Below are positions 7,534 through 16,282 of a stretch of 64,000 nucleotides of DNA, one piece after another. The DNA is from an uncultured Clostridia bacterium (lineage in GTDB: Bacteria; Bacillota; Clostridia; Lachnospirales; Anaerotignaceae), in assembly GCA_910583755.1 (NCBI GenBank), contig CAJTZO010000003.1:1-64000 (forward strand). Direction: 5' to 3'. Under the pieces are notes generated by a model. That model had not been told where the DNA came from and searched no databases. It saw nothing but the letters and a program-made list of their open reading frames with translations. The translations under genes were made by a program, and so were the position numbers. Every line of letters starts with the position of its first letter. The first letter of the stretch is position 1.

Positions 7534-8838
7534 ATGGATTTTTTAGATACTTTAATCAAAAAAAGAAATGGTGCAAAACTAACAAGGCAGGAAATAGAAG
7601 ATTTTGTTGCACATGTTACAGAGGGAACGATTCCAGATTATCAAATTTCTGCATTTTTAATGGCAGTTTATTTTCAGTCGTTAGATGAGCAGGAAACGGC
7701 ACAGTTAACACTTGCCATGGCAAATTCTGGAGAAACATTAGATTTATCTTCTGTTCCTGGTTTTAAAGTAGATAAACATAGTACAGGTGGTGTTGCAGAT
7801 ACCACAACATTGATATTAGCACCATTAGTAGCTTCTGTTGGTGTTCCAGTCATTAAAATGAGTGGCAGAGGATTAGGTTTTTCTGGCGGAACGATTGATA
7901 AACTAGAATCAATTCCGTATTTTAATGTGGAAGTAAACCAAAAACAAGCTTTACAATGGGCAAAACAAAGTAATCTTGTAATTATGGGACAAAGTAAAAA
8001 TCTAACACCAGCCGACCAAAAATTATATGCGCTTAGAGATGTGACAGCTACTGTTGAAAGTATTCCCTTGATTGCTTCTAGCATTATGTCTAAAAAGATT
8101 GCAGCAGGTGCAGATGGTATTGTTTTAGATGTTAAATGTGGAAATGGTGCTTTTATGAAAACATTAGAAGACGCACAAAAGTTAGGAAAGTGTATGGCGT
8201 CTATGGGGCAACATGTTGGCAAAAAAATAACGGTTGTCATCAGTAGTATGGTACAACCTTTAGGTAATTATATTGGCAATCGTTTGGAAGTGATAGAGGC
8301 AATAGAGACTTTAAAGGGAAAGGTACAAGGTGATTTATTAGAGGTTTCTCTTACACTTGGGGCGCATATGCTTTTATTGGCTGGGATAGTTTCTACAGAA
8401 GAACAAGGAAAACAGCTTCTTTTACAAAATATTCAAAATGGAAAGGGGCTTACAAAGTTTGAGGAACTTTTAAAACAGCAAGGTGGTGATACAGGTGTTC
8501 TTAATGACTACCACAAATTACCACTTTCTAACTGCAAAGTGTGTTTTTATGCTCCCTTTGATGGATATATTCAAGCAATGGATACCGCAGCCATTGGTAG
8601 AGCTTCCCAAGAAACTGGCGCAGGTAGAAAACAAAAAACAGATAGCATTGATTTTGGTGCAGGAATTATATTGAAAAAGAGAATCAGTGATAGGGTAACA
8701 AAAGGAGAAAAAATTGCGGAGATTTATAGTAGCACAGAGCAAAAATGTCAAAATGCACTTTCTATTATAGAAAATGCTATTGAAATTGGACACAATAAAG
8801 TTTCTATTCCACCGTTGATATTAGATGTGATTTCATAA
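7534..8838 (+). CDS. pdp: Pyrimidine-nucleoside phosphorylase
   Basis: Phosphorolyses uridine, thymidine and related nucleosides to base plus (deoxy)ribose-1-phosphate. Family signatures are FKVDKHSTGGVADTTTL (phosphate-binding loop), IKMSGRGLGFSGGTIDKLES and VDVKCGNGAFMKTLE. Length 434 aa matches the Bacillus Pdp group. AAAGGAG precedes the start. With deoB immediately downstream it forms the pentose-phosphate salvage pair; the BMP/ABC importer beyond 10.9 kb probably supplies substrate. Confidence 0.96.
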   Translation: MDFLDTLIKKRNGAKLTRQEIEDFVAHVTEGTIPDYQISAFLMAVYFQSLDEQETAQLTLAMANSGETLDLSSVPGFKVDKHSTGGVADTTTLILAPLVASVGVPVIKMSGRGLGFSGGTIDKLESIPYFNVEVNQKQALQWAKQSNLVIMGQSKNLTPADQKLYALRDVTATVESIPLIASSIMSKKIAAGADGIVLDVKCGNGAFMKTLEDAQKLGKCMASMGQHVGKKITVVISSMVQPLGNYIGNRLEVIEAIETLKGKVQGDLLEVSLTLGAHMLLLAGIVSTEEQGKQLLLQNIQNGKGLTKFEELLKQQGGDTGVLNDYHKLPLSNCKVCFYAPFDGYIQAMDTAAIGRASQETGAGRKQKTDSIDFGAGIILKKRISDRVTKGEKIAEIYSSTEQKCQNALSIIENAIEIGHNKVSIPPLILDVIS

Positions 8839-8861
8839 CGGTTATAAAAAGGAGTGAAAAC

Positions 8862-10043
8862 ATGAAAAGAGCAATTATTATTGTATTAGATAGTGTTGGG
8901 ATTGGAGAATTACCAGACGCGGCTGATTATGGTGATGTAGGTAGCAACACGCTTGTGAATATCAAAAAAGCAAAGCCAGATATGGATTTAAAAAATATGT
9001 GTGCTTTAGGCTTAGGAAATATTGAAGGAAAAGAGATTTCTTTTTTAGGAAAAGTAGAACATCCGCAAGGCTGTTTTGCCAAAATGGCAGAAAAATCTAT
9101 TGGGAAAGATACCACTACAGGGCACTGGGAAATGGCTGGTATCATTACGGAAAAGCCATTCCCTACTTTTACAGAAAATGGATTTCCTCATGCCTTGATG
9201 GAGAAATTTGAAACAGCAATCGGGACAAAAACCTTAGGAAATTATGCTGCTTCTGGTACAGAAATTATAAAAGTGCTTGGTGCAGAACATATGAAAACAG
9301 GCTACCCTATTGTATACACTTCTGCTGATAGTGTATTTCAAATTGCAGCACATGAAAATGTGATTTCTGTTCCAAAGTTATATGAAATCTGTCAAACAGC
9401 AAGAGAATTATTAACAGGGGAATGGGGAGTTGCTCGTGTAATTGCTCGTCCTTTTGTTGGTACAGAAGGAAATTTTACAAGAACCAAAAACAGAAAAGAT
9501 TTTTCTTTGCCACCAACGGGTACTACTATTTTGGATTTGGCAAAGCAAAAAGGACAAACCGTTGTTGCCATTGGAAAAATAGAAGATATTTTTGAGCATA
9601 GGGGAATGACCATTACAGACCATACTACAAATAATGCAGATGGTATCGAAAAAACAATAGAGTATCTGAAACAGGATTTTGAGGGAATCCTTTTTACAAA
9701 TTTAGTAGATTATGACATGATTTATGGACATCGAAATGATGTAGAAGGGTATGGAAATGCATTAATCTATTTTGACCAAAAATTACCAGAACTATTAGAC
9801 TCTCTTAAACAAGAAGATATTTTATTTATTACGGCTGACCATGGTTGTGACCCTACTACTCCAAGCACTGACCATAGCAGGGAATATGTCCCATTGCTGG
9901 TATATGGAAAAAATATAAAGCAAAATGTAAATTTAGGAATCCGCAATACTTTTGCAGATTTAGGACAAACCATTTCGGATTATTTGGGTTTAAAAGCAAA
10001 TTTTGCTGCTACTAGTTTTTTAAGGGAAATCAAAAAGGATTGA
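8862..10043 (+). CDS. deoB: Phosphopentomutase
   Basis: Interconverts ribose- or deoxyribose-1-phosphate and the 5-phosphate, taking the product of the preceding phosphorylase. Alkaline-phosphatase-superfamily metal sites are visible: IIIVLDSVGIGELPDA at the N terminus, GKDTTTGHWEMAG with the phosphorylated Thr, and ITADHGCDPTTPSTDHSREY at the C-terminal end. 393 aa, full length. An SD (AAAGGAG) precedes the ATG; 23 bp after pdp. deoC is not in the window. Confidence 0.97.
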   Translation: MKRAIIIVLDSVGIGELPDAADYGDVGSNTLVNIKKAKPDMDLKNMCALGLGNIEGKEISFLGKVEHPQGCFAKMAEKSIGKDTTTGHWEMAGIITEKPFPTFTENGFPHALMEKFETAIGTKTLGNYAASGTEIIKVLGAEHMKTGYPIVYTSADSVFQIAAHENVISVPKLYEICQTARELLTGEWGVARVIARPFVGTEGNFTRTKNRKDFSLPPTGTTILDLAKQKGQTVVAIGKIEDIFEHRGMTITDHTTNNADGIEKTIEYLKQDFEGILFTNLVDYDMIYGHRNDVEGYGNALIYFDQKLPELLDSLKQEDILFITADHGCDPTTPSTDHSREYVPLLVYGKNIKQNVNLGIRNTFADLGQTISDYLGLKANFAATSFLREIKKD

Positions 10044-10048
10044 TAATA

Positions 10049-10735
10049 ATGGAAATACAAATTTTGCAACAATTAGAGGGTGCCAAACAAGCAAAAGGTC
10101 TTGCTGTCATTATTGATGTTTTTCGAGCTTTTACAACGGAATGCGTTTTTATGGCAAATGGTGCAAAAGAAATTTTTGCAGTAGGAGAGGAAAAAATTGC
10201 TTATGCCTTGAAAAGCGAATGTCCAGATTATATTTTAGCAGGTGAAAGAAAAGAAATTATGCTTCCCGGCTTTGATTATGGAAATTCTCCAGCAAAGATT
10301 AAAGAGATTGATTTTACAAATCAAACGATTGTTCATACTACAAGTGCGGGCACACAAGGCATTGCAAATGCTTCCTATGCAGAGGAAATAATAACAGGAA
10401 GTTTTGTCAATGCTTCTGCCATTGCGCAGTACATCAAGCAAAAAAATCCTAAAATAGTTTCTTTGGTATGTATGGGAAAAGCGGCTGTTTCTCCAACAGA
10501 AGAAGATACTTTTTGTGCAGAATATATTAAAAGTTTGCTTTTGGAACAAAGTTATCCTTTAGCGCAAAAATTGGCTCGTTTGCGCTATTTAGAGGGAAAA
10601 CGCTTTTTTCGTCCAGAAAATCAAGAACAGTGTCCAGAAGAGGATTTTTTTATTGCGACTACACCAAATCAATTTGATTTTGTTTTGAAAGCAATTCCTG
10701 ATAAGAGAGGATTTCATAGAATCCAAAAAATTTAA
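10049..10735 (+). CDS. comB: ComB-family 2-phosphosulfolactate phosphatase homologue
   Basis: Resembles ComB, which removes phosphate from 2-phosphosulfolactate in archaeal coenzyme M synthesis (motifs VIIDVFRAFTTECVF, LAGERKEIMLPGFDYGNSP, IVHTTSAGTQGI, VCMGKAAVSPTEEDTFCAEY). The ATG at 10049 has AAAAGG 10 bp upstream; an in-frame TTG at 10040 overlaps the deoB stop. 228 aa. Coenzyme M is not expected here, so the true substrate is unknown; operon position behind pdp-deoB suggests a phosphorylated metabolite of nucleoside salvage, which is inference. Confidence 0.82.
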   Translation: MEIQILQQLEGAKQAKGLAVIIDVFRAFTTECVFMANGAKEIFAVGEEKIAYALKSECPDYILAGERKEIMLPGFDYGNSPAKIKEIDFTNQTIVHTTSAGTQGIANASYAEEIITGSFVNASAIAQYIKQKNPKIVSLVCMGKAAVSPTEEDTFCAEYIKSLLLEQSYPLAQKLARLRYLEGKRFFRPENQEQCPEEDFFIATTPNQFDFVLKAIPDKRGFHRIQKI

Positions 10736-10764
10736 AATCTTGAGGACTTTTTTCAGTTGCAGTT

Positions 10765-10856
10765 TTACTGCAAGTTCCGTTTTATGTTTCTGTGCAGCGG
10801 CGAAATGTTTGTTTCGTATAAAAGTTCTTTGCTTCCTTTCTTTCAAGAAAGGAAGT
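10765..10856 (-). repeat. Family-2 hairpin module, copy R1
   Basis: Contains CTGTGCAGCGGCGAAA, a GAAA..TTTCG hairpin, AAAGTTCTTTGCTT and a perfect 11-bp stem CTTCCTTTCTT/AAGAAAGGAAG at 10832-10855. Compared with the copy at 25101-25172, an A-T pair in this stem is replaced by C-G on both sides. The start of 10736-10764 (CTTGAGGACTTTTTTCAG) resembles a family-1 end. Confidence 0.7.
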
Positions 10857-10929
10857 TTACAGCGCAAAATATTTATGGTATATTTATGTTAAAAACGAAT
10901 ACATAAATTTTTAAGGGAGGAATTAAAAA

Positions 10930-12090
10930 ATGAAAAAACGAATACTTGGATTACTGCTTTGTGGTGTCATGACTTTTTCTATGTTGGCAACGGCTTGTAG
11001 TGGTGGCGGAGATGCTCCTGCTCCAGAACAACAAAACAGTGAGTCTACTACGCCAGCAGAAGGTGGATTAAAAATTGCGATTGTTAGCAGTCCATCTGGT
11101 GTAGATGATGGTTCTTTTAATCAAAATAATTATGAGGGAATTCAAAGCTTTATTGCAAATCACCCAGACGCAAGTGTGACAGCAGTTAAAGAGGAATCCG
11201 GTGATACTGCAGCGGCAGTACAAGCTGTTGCTGATATTGTTGCGGATTATAATGTCATTGTTTGCTGTGGATTCCAGTTTGCGGGTATTGGCTCCATTGC
11301 GCAGGACAACCCTAATGTTGACTTTATTTTAGTAGATAGTAATCCAACAGATAGTGAAGGTAATGAAGTAGAGGTAGCAAATGTTTATGCTATGACCTTT
11401 GCAGAACAAGAAAGCGGTTTTTATGCAGGTGTAGCTGCGGCATTAGAAACCCAGTCTAACAAAGTTGCTGTTGTAAATGGCATTGCATATCCTTCTAATG
11501 TTAATTATCAATATGGGTTTGAATCTGGTGTAAACTATGCTAACAAAAATTTAGAAACAAGTGCAGAGATTGTAGAAATTGCATCTTATGCAGGCACAGA
11601 TGTGACAGGTGCTAATGTTGGCGGCAATTATGTAGGTACTTTTGCTGATGAAGCAACTGGAAAAGTAGTGGGAAATGCATTGATTAATGAAGGTTGTGAC
11701 ATTTTATTTGTAGCAGCAGGTGGTTCTGGAAATGGTGTCTTTACTGCTGCAAAAGAAGCAGGAAATGTAAAGGTAATTGGCTGTGACGTTGACCAATATG
11801 ACGATGGTGCAAATGGTGATAGCAATGTTGTATTAACTTCAGTTTTAAAAGTAATGGATAAAAATGTAGAAAAGCAATTAAATGCTGTGATAGATGGCAC
11901 ATTTGAAGGAAAAAATGATTTACTTGGTGCTGACACAGATTCTACTGGTTATGTGAAAGAAGAAGGAAGACAACAACTTTCTGCTGAAACAATTACAAAA
12001 GTAGATGAAGTTTATGAAATGGTAAAAAGTGGTACAATTATTCCAGCTTCTAACTTCAATGGTATTTTACCAGAAGATTTAAGCAAATAA
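10930..12090 (+). CDS. BMP-family nucleoside-binding lipoprotein
   Basis: Extracellular substrate-binding lipoprotein of an ABC importer, probably for nucleosides. Signal peptide with lipobox LATAC (Cys23), then a Ser/Pro/Glu linker and a BMP/PnrA-type periplasmic-binding fold (KIAIVSSPSGVDDGSFNQ, VDFILVDSNPTD, FAEQESGFYAGVAAA, CDILFVAAGGSGNGVF, VIGCDVDQYDDG). 386 aa. GGGAGG precedes the start. The cognate ATPase and permeases follow beyond a terminator and repeats, an arrangement that favours excess binding protein. Substrate choice (purine versus pyrimidine nucleosides) cannot be settled from sequence. Confidence 0.93.
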   Translation: MKKRILGLLLCGVMTFSMLATACSGGGDAPAPEQQNSESTTPAEGGLKIAIVSSPSGVDDGSFNQNNYEGIQSFIANHPDASVTAVKEESGDTAAAVQAVADIVADYNVIVCCGFQFAGIGSIAQDNPNVDFILVDSNPTDSEGNEVEVANVYAMTFAEQESGFYAGVAAALETQSNKVAVVNGIAYPSNVNYQYGFESGVNYANKNLETSAEIVEIASYAGTDVTGANVGGNYVGTFADEATGKVVGNALINEGCDILFVAAGGSGNGVFTAAKEAGNVKVIGCDVDQYDDGANGDSNVVLTSVLKVMDKNVEKQLNAVIDGTFEGKNDLLGADTDSTGYVKEEGRQQLSAETITKVDEVYEMVKSGTIIPASNFNGILPEDLSK

Positions 12091-12108
12091 CATATTGTAC
12101 AAAAATTT

Positions 12109-12132
12109 GCCGTCTGCCAAACAGCGGACGGC
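12109..12132 (+). terminator. Terminator between BMP gene and ABC importer genes
   Basis: GCCGTCTGC/GCGGACGGC stem (one G-U pair) followed by six T. Read-through here would set the ratio of binding protein to transporter. Confidence 0.88.
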
Positions 12133-12140
12133 TTTTTTAT

Positions 12141-12240
12141 TGAAAAGATAAGACATTAGGGGCTTTGCCCCTAAAACCCCACTCACTTTTTTCAAAAAAG
12201 TGAGACAAAAAACTTTATTGCAAAAACTAGCGTTTTTGCT
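12141..12240 (+). repeat. Family-1 element, copy E (diverged left half)
   Basis: Same order of hairpins I-III but with changed stems: GGGGC/GCCCC at 12159-12171, CTCAC/GTGAG around 12182-12204, and GCAAAAAC/GTTTTTGC with the TAGC loop at 12220-12239. Each stem change is compensated on the other arm. Hairpins IV and V are missing; family-2-like sequence takes over at 12241. Confidence 0.75.
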
Positions 12241-12415
12241 TCTGTTGTATCAAATAAAGTAAAAATGATTTCGCTTTCTTCTTTTCAAGAGAGAAAGAAG
12301 GTTTTGGGAAGGGAGGATATATTTTTAGTCATTCTGCTGTAGTTTTACATTCTGTTGCGTCAAACAAAGTGAAAGTTCTTTCACTTCCTTTCTTTTAAGA
12401 AAGAAAGGAGGCTTT
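12241..12415 (-). repeat. Two diverged family-2 modules in tandem (R2, R3)
   Basis: Two related stretches, 12241-12310 and 12350-12415, each begin TCTGTTG(T/C)RTCAAA and end in a TTTCTT..AAGAAAG hairpin; they match the CTGTTGCAGCAGCG...CTTTCTTTCAAGAAAG order of the copy near 25101. The second ends at the ribosome binding site region of the ABC ATPase gene. No gene is seen in 12133-12431. Confidence 0.55.
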
Positions 12416-12431
12416 AAAAAGGGGGAGAAAA

Positions 12432-13958
12432 ATGGAGTATATTGTAGAAATGAAACATGTAACAAAACGGTTTCCGGGCATTATTGCAAATGATGATGTG
12501 ACACTACAAATTAAAAAAGGTGAAATTTTTGCTTTGCTAGGGGAAAATGGTGCCGGAAAATCTACTTTAATGAGTATGCTCTTTGGTATGTATGAGCCAG
12601 ATGAAGGAGAAATTTATATTCGTGGGAAAAAAGAAAAAATTACTTCTCCAAACTATGCCACAAAATTAAATATTGGTATGGTACACCAACATTTTAAATT
12701 GGTGGAAAATTATACCATTACCGAAAATATTATTATGGGAATGGAACCGATAAAAAAGGTACTTGGTATTTTTCCCTATGTCGATTTAAAAACAGCCAAT
12801 CGAAATATTGCAGAAATTTCAAAGCGTTACGGCTTAGAGGTAGACCCAACCAAAAAAATAGAAGAAATTAATGTTTCTATTCAGCAACGTGTTGAAATTT
12901 TAAAAATGCTTTATAGAGAAGCAGAAATATTAATTTTTGACGAACCAACGGCTGTTTTGACACCACAAGAGATTGAATTTTTGCTTGAAATTATAAAAGG
13001 TTTACGAGAGGGTGGAAAAACCATTATATTGATTACTCATAAGCTGGAAGAAATTAAAAAAGTTGCAGACCGTTGTGCAATTCTTTGTAGAGGAAAATTG
13101 ATTGACATTTTAGATGTTAAAACAGCTTCTACCAAGCAAATGGCTAGTTTGATGGTGGGACGTGAAGTGTCTTTTGAAACAGAAAAAAAAGAACCCGTTT
13201 TTCAGGAAGAAATCTTAAAAGTAGAACATATGACAGTCAAAAATAAAGATGGATTTTCAGTTGTAAAGGATGTTTCTTTTTCCATACGAGGTGGAGAAGT
13301 CTTTGCCATTGCAGGAGTTTCTGGCAATGGACAAGTAGAAATTGCAGACGCCATTGCGGGACTTGCCAAAGTACATAGCGGAAACATTTATTTGAATGGA
13401 AAAGACATTACCAATGAATCCATTCGTAAAAGAACATTGGATGGTATTTCCTATATTCCAGAGGATAGACACCATTATGGTCTTGTTATGGATTTTACTT
13501 TAAATGATAATATTGCTTTAAAAGACTATTTTAAAGAACCATTTTCTAAAAAGGGAATTTTACAGCAAAAAGAGTTTGAAAGTTATGGTGAAAAACTGAT
13601 TGAAAAATATGATGTTCGAAGCGGACAAGGTGGCACAACCATTGTACGCTCTATGAGTGGCGGAAACCAACAAAAGGCAATTATTGCAAGAGAAATTGAA
13701 TTACAGTCACCACTTATGATATTTGTACAGCCAACGCGTGGCTTAGACATTGGCGCGATTGAAAATATTCATAAACAAATTATTGGAGAACGAGATAAGG
13801 GCCGTGCTATTTTATTGGTTTCATTGGAATTAGAGGAAATTATGAATTGTGCAGATACCATAGGCGTTATTTATAATGGAGAGATACAAAAAATTGCGCC
13901 GGCAAAAGAATTAACAACAAATGAGGTAGGTCAGTTTATGATGGGGGTGAAATCATGA
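12432..13958 (+). CDS. Nucleoside ABC importer, duplicated ATP-binding subunit
   Basis: Cytoplasmic ATPase of a BMP-type nucleoside importer (NupO/YufO group). Two ABC domains in one 508-aa chain: the first has a canonical Walker A (GENGAGKST, near residues 37-45), IQQRVEILKMLYR and LIFDEPTAVLTPQE; the second (from about residue 260) has the degenerate loop AGVSGNGQVE, signature MSGGNQQKAI and VQPTRGLD in place of a catalytic acidic Walker B end. This asymmetry is normal for the family. It overlaps the permease gene by 4 bp (ATGA). Confidence 0.95.
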   Translation: MEYIVEMKHVTKRFPGIIANDDVTLQIKKGEIFALLGENGAGKSTLMSMLFGMYEPDEGEIYIRGKKEKITSPNYATKLNIGMVHQHFKLVENYTITENIIMGMEPIKKVLGIFPYVDLKTANRNIAEISKRYGLEVDPTKKIEEINVSIQQRVEILKMLYREAEILIFDEPTAVLTPQEIEFLLEIIKGLREGGKTIILITHKLEEIKKVADRCAILCRGKLIDILDVKTASTKQMASLMVGREVSFETEKKEPVFQEEILKVEHMTVKNKDGFSVVKDVSFSIRGGEVFAIAGVSGNGQVEIADAIAGLAKVHSGNIYLNGKDITNESIRKRTLDGISYIPEDRHHYGLVMDFTLNDNIALKDYFKEPFSKKGILQQKEFESYGEKLIEKYDVRSGQGGTTIVRSMSGGNQQKAIIAREIELQSPLMIFVQPTRGLDIGAIENIHKQIIGERDKGRAILLVSLELEEIMNCADTIGVIYNGEIQKIAPAKELTTNEVGQFMMGVKS

Positions 13959-15082
13959 AAAAAAATAAAAGTTTAGATTTTTTGGGAAATGAAAAATATC
14001 AAGCTGTCACCATACCAATTTTTGCTATTTTCATTAGTTTGATTGTAGGTGCAGTTTTGATTACTTCCTTAGGTAAAAATCCATTAGCAGCCTATCAAAA
14101 TCTTTTACAAGGCTCTGGACTTTTACCAAAACCCTCCTATGCAGGTTATAAAAGTATGCTGACAGACTTTACAAGTTTTTTAAATGCTTGGACACCAATG
14201 CTTTTTGCTTCTCTTGCTGTTGCAGTTGCATTAAAATCAGGTCTTTTTAATATTGGTGTTTCTGGACAAATGTTGACCGCAGGTTTTTTTGCAAGTATAT
14301 TAATAGGATATAGTGACTTACCAGCACCCATTGCGAAACCTTTGGTATTAATTATAGGAATTGTTGTAGGTGCTTGTGTTGGTGGTTTGATAGGGTTTTT
14401 AAAATACCGTTTTAATATCAATGAAGTTGTTTCTTCTATTATGTTAAACTATATTGCACAATATGTTTTTAGCTTTTTTATCAATACATATTTTGTAGAC
14501 CCTGTTTCCAGACAATCTGCTTCTGTTAGTGCAGCTTCCCGTTTGACCTTAATGGATACTCTTGTAGGTAATTTAAAAATGGATATTCCACTGGGCATTG
14601 TACTTGCTATTTTAACTGCATTTTTTATGAAATTTTTGATTGATAGAACGACTTTAGGCTATGAATTAAAAGCAGTTGGAGCAAGTCCGACTGCTGCCGA
14701 ATATGCTGGAATCCATGTAGGAAAAAATATGGTTTTCACAATGCTTTTATCTGGCGCATTGGCAGGTCTTGCTGGTGTAACCTATTATTTAGGTTATTTT
14801 GGCTCTATTCAACCGAAAGTGCTTGTTAGCACTGGTTTTGATGCCATTGCCGTTTCTCTTTTAGGAAATAGTAATCCGATTGGTATTTTGTTTTCTTCTT
14901 TTTTGATTACTGTCATTAGTAAAGGTAGCACCTACATGAGTTCTGCGGCGGGGATTCAAGCAGAAATTGCATCTGTAATTACAGGAATCCTGCTTTTATT
15001 CAGTGCGTGTAGTGCATACATGAAATATAAAATAAAAGTAGTAAAAGAGGATAAGGTGCAAAGAAAGGGGGCAGAAAAATGA
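13955..15082 (+). CDS. Nucleoside ABC importer, permease subunit 1
   Basis: Integral membrane protein of the BPD_transp_2 (branched-chain/ribose-type) family, 375 aa with about nine hydrophobic segments. NupP/YufP-like features are FNIGVSGQMLTAGFFAS, FNINEVVSSIMLNYIAQY, ELKAVGASPTAAEYAGI and GFDAIAVSLLGNSNPIG. It overlaps both neighbours by 4 bp, so the three transporter genes are translationally coupled and form a heterodimeric permease with the next product. Confidence 0.95.
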   Translation: MKKNKSLDFLGNEKYQAVTIPIFAIFISLIVGAVLITSLGKNPLAAYQNLLQGSGLLPKPSYAGYKSMLTDFTSFLNAWTPMLFASLAVAVALKSGLFNIGVSGQMLTAGFFASILIGYSDLPAPIAKPLVLIIGIVVGACVGGLIGFLKYRFNINEVVSSIMLNYIAQYVFSFFINTYFVDPVSRQSASVSAASRLTLMDTLVGNLKMDIPLGIVLAILTAFFMKFLIDRTTLGYELKAVGASPTAAEYAGIHVGKNMVFTMLLSGALAGLAGVTYYLGYFGSIQPKVLVSTGFDAIAVSLLGNSNPIGILFSSFLITVISKGSTYMSSAAGIQAEIASVITGILLLFSACSAYMKYKIKVVKEDKVQRKGAEK

Positions 15083-16038
15083 ATACAGTCATTATAGATG
15101 GTTTATCTTTTACATTGCCATTGTTTATTATGGCAATCGGCGGTATTTATAGTGAAAGAAGCGGCATTACTAATTTAGCGTTAGAAGGGTTACAAGGCTT
15201 TGGTGCCTTTATTGGAGCCTTTGTTGCAGTGATGCTGGCAGGAAATTTTTCTGCAAATTCTCAAGTGCCTTACTACATGGCAATCCTTTTTGCAGTGATT
15301 GGTGGTATGGCGTATGCTTCTATTCATGCCTTGCTTTGTATTAAATTTAAAGCAAATCAAGTAATTAGTGGTGTTGTTATCAACATTTTAGCAATGGCAT
15401 TAACAGCATTTTTGACAAAACAGGTAAACAAAGTTGTTTTTGGAGCACCCTCTGATAAATTTGTATTAGGTGTTTCTGCCCGCTGGACGGTTCCAGTGCT
15501 TTCTGATATTCCTATTTTAGGGGCTGTTTTTACAAACATTTATCCTTTTGAAGTCATTATTGTAGTAATTGTAGTTATTGCATGGTATTTGTTATATCAA
15601 ACAAAATATGGCTTGTATTTAAGGGCTTGCGGAGAGAATCCTCATGCAGTAGATGCAGCGGGGATTGATGTAGCAAAAATCCGTTTTCTTGCTGTTTTGA
15701 TGTCTGGTGCATTATCTGGTTTAGCAGGGATTAGTTTTGCTTATTCTATATCAGCTAATTTTTCTTCTGCCATCTATGTTGGATATGGTTATCTTGCGAT
15801 TGCAGCATTGATATTTGGAAATTGGAAGATATTTCCTACTTTAGGGGCGTGCTTGCTTTTTGGGTTTGCACGTTCTGGTGGCTATCGTATTGTACAAATC
15901 TTACAAATGCCAAGCAGCTACTCTGATTTAGTTATGATACTGCCTTATGCTTTGACTCTGCTACTGCTAATCTTCTTTTCAAAACATAATCGTGCACCTC
16001 GTGCCTTAGGAGAAATTTATGACAAAGGTAAGCGTTAA
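15079..16038 (+). CDS. Nucleoside ABC importer, permease subunit 2
   Basis: 319-aa membrane protein of the NupQ/YufQ group (GIYSERSGITNLALEGLQGFG at the N terminus; LRACGENPHAVDAAGIDVAK in the conserved cytoplasmic loop; FGNWKIFPTLGACLLFGF). Partner permease of the preceding gene; start overlaps it as ATGA. Repeat copy F and a terminator-like hairpin (16246-16271) lie downstream against a convergent gene. Confidence 0.95.
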   Translation: MNTVIIDGLSFTLPLFIMAIGGIYSERSGITNLALEGLQGFGAFIGAFVAVMLAGNFSANSQVPYYMAILFAVIGGMAYASIHALLCIKFKANQVISGVVINILAMALTAFLTKQVNKVVFGAPSDKFVLGVSARWTVPVLSDIPILGAVFTNIYPFEVIIVVIVVIAWYLLYQTKYGLYLRACGENPHAVDAAGIDVAKIRFLAVLMSGALSGLAGISFAYSISANFSSAIYVGYGYLAIAALIFGNWKIFPTLGACLLFGFARSGGYRIVQILQMPSSYSDLVMILPYALTLLLLIFFSKHNRAPRALGEIYDKGKR

Positions 16039-16059
16039 CTTCCTTATATTGAAAAAAAT

Positions 16060-16244
16060 AAAGCCTTGAGGGCTAGCCCTCAAACTCCTCAAAGAACTTT
16101 AATGCGAAACTAGCGTTTTGCTAAAAAGATTAATTTGATAAGGAAAAACGCTAGTTTTTCCATGAAAGTTTTTTGTCCAACTTTTTTTAAAAAAGTTGGT
16201 GGGTGTGGGTGAAACCCACAAAAAAAAGACTTTATTGACAAACT
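16060..16244 (-). repeat. Family-1 element, copy F
   Basis: Full reverse copy: GCCTTGAGGGCTAGCCCTCAA, GCGAAACTAGCGTTTTGC, GGAAAAACGCTAGTTTTTCC, CCAAC/GTTGG and GTGGGT/ACCCAC hairpins, ending TTTATTGACAAACTGA. A terminator hairpin abuts only its right end; the left duplicate, if it existed, is lost. Confidence 0.92.
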
Positions 16245-16245
16245 G

Positions 16246-16271
16246 AGGCTTGCCCTAAATAGGACAAGCCT
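16246..16271. terminator. Terminator between permease gene and FAD dehydrogenase
   Basis: AGGCTTG/CAAGCCT stem followed on the plus strand by TTACTCTATTTTTT. It lies between two convergent genes and directly at the end of repeat copy F. Confidence 0.7.
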
Positions 16272-16282
16272 TACTCTATTTT

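Noticed and set aside
10860..10929. Purine riboswitch before the nucleoside-binding lipoprotein
   Set aside because: The TATAATC / ATATGG core and loop-loop arms are absent.
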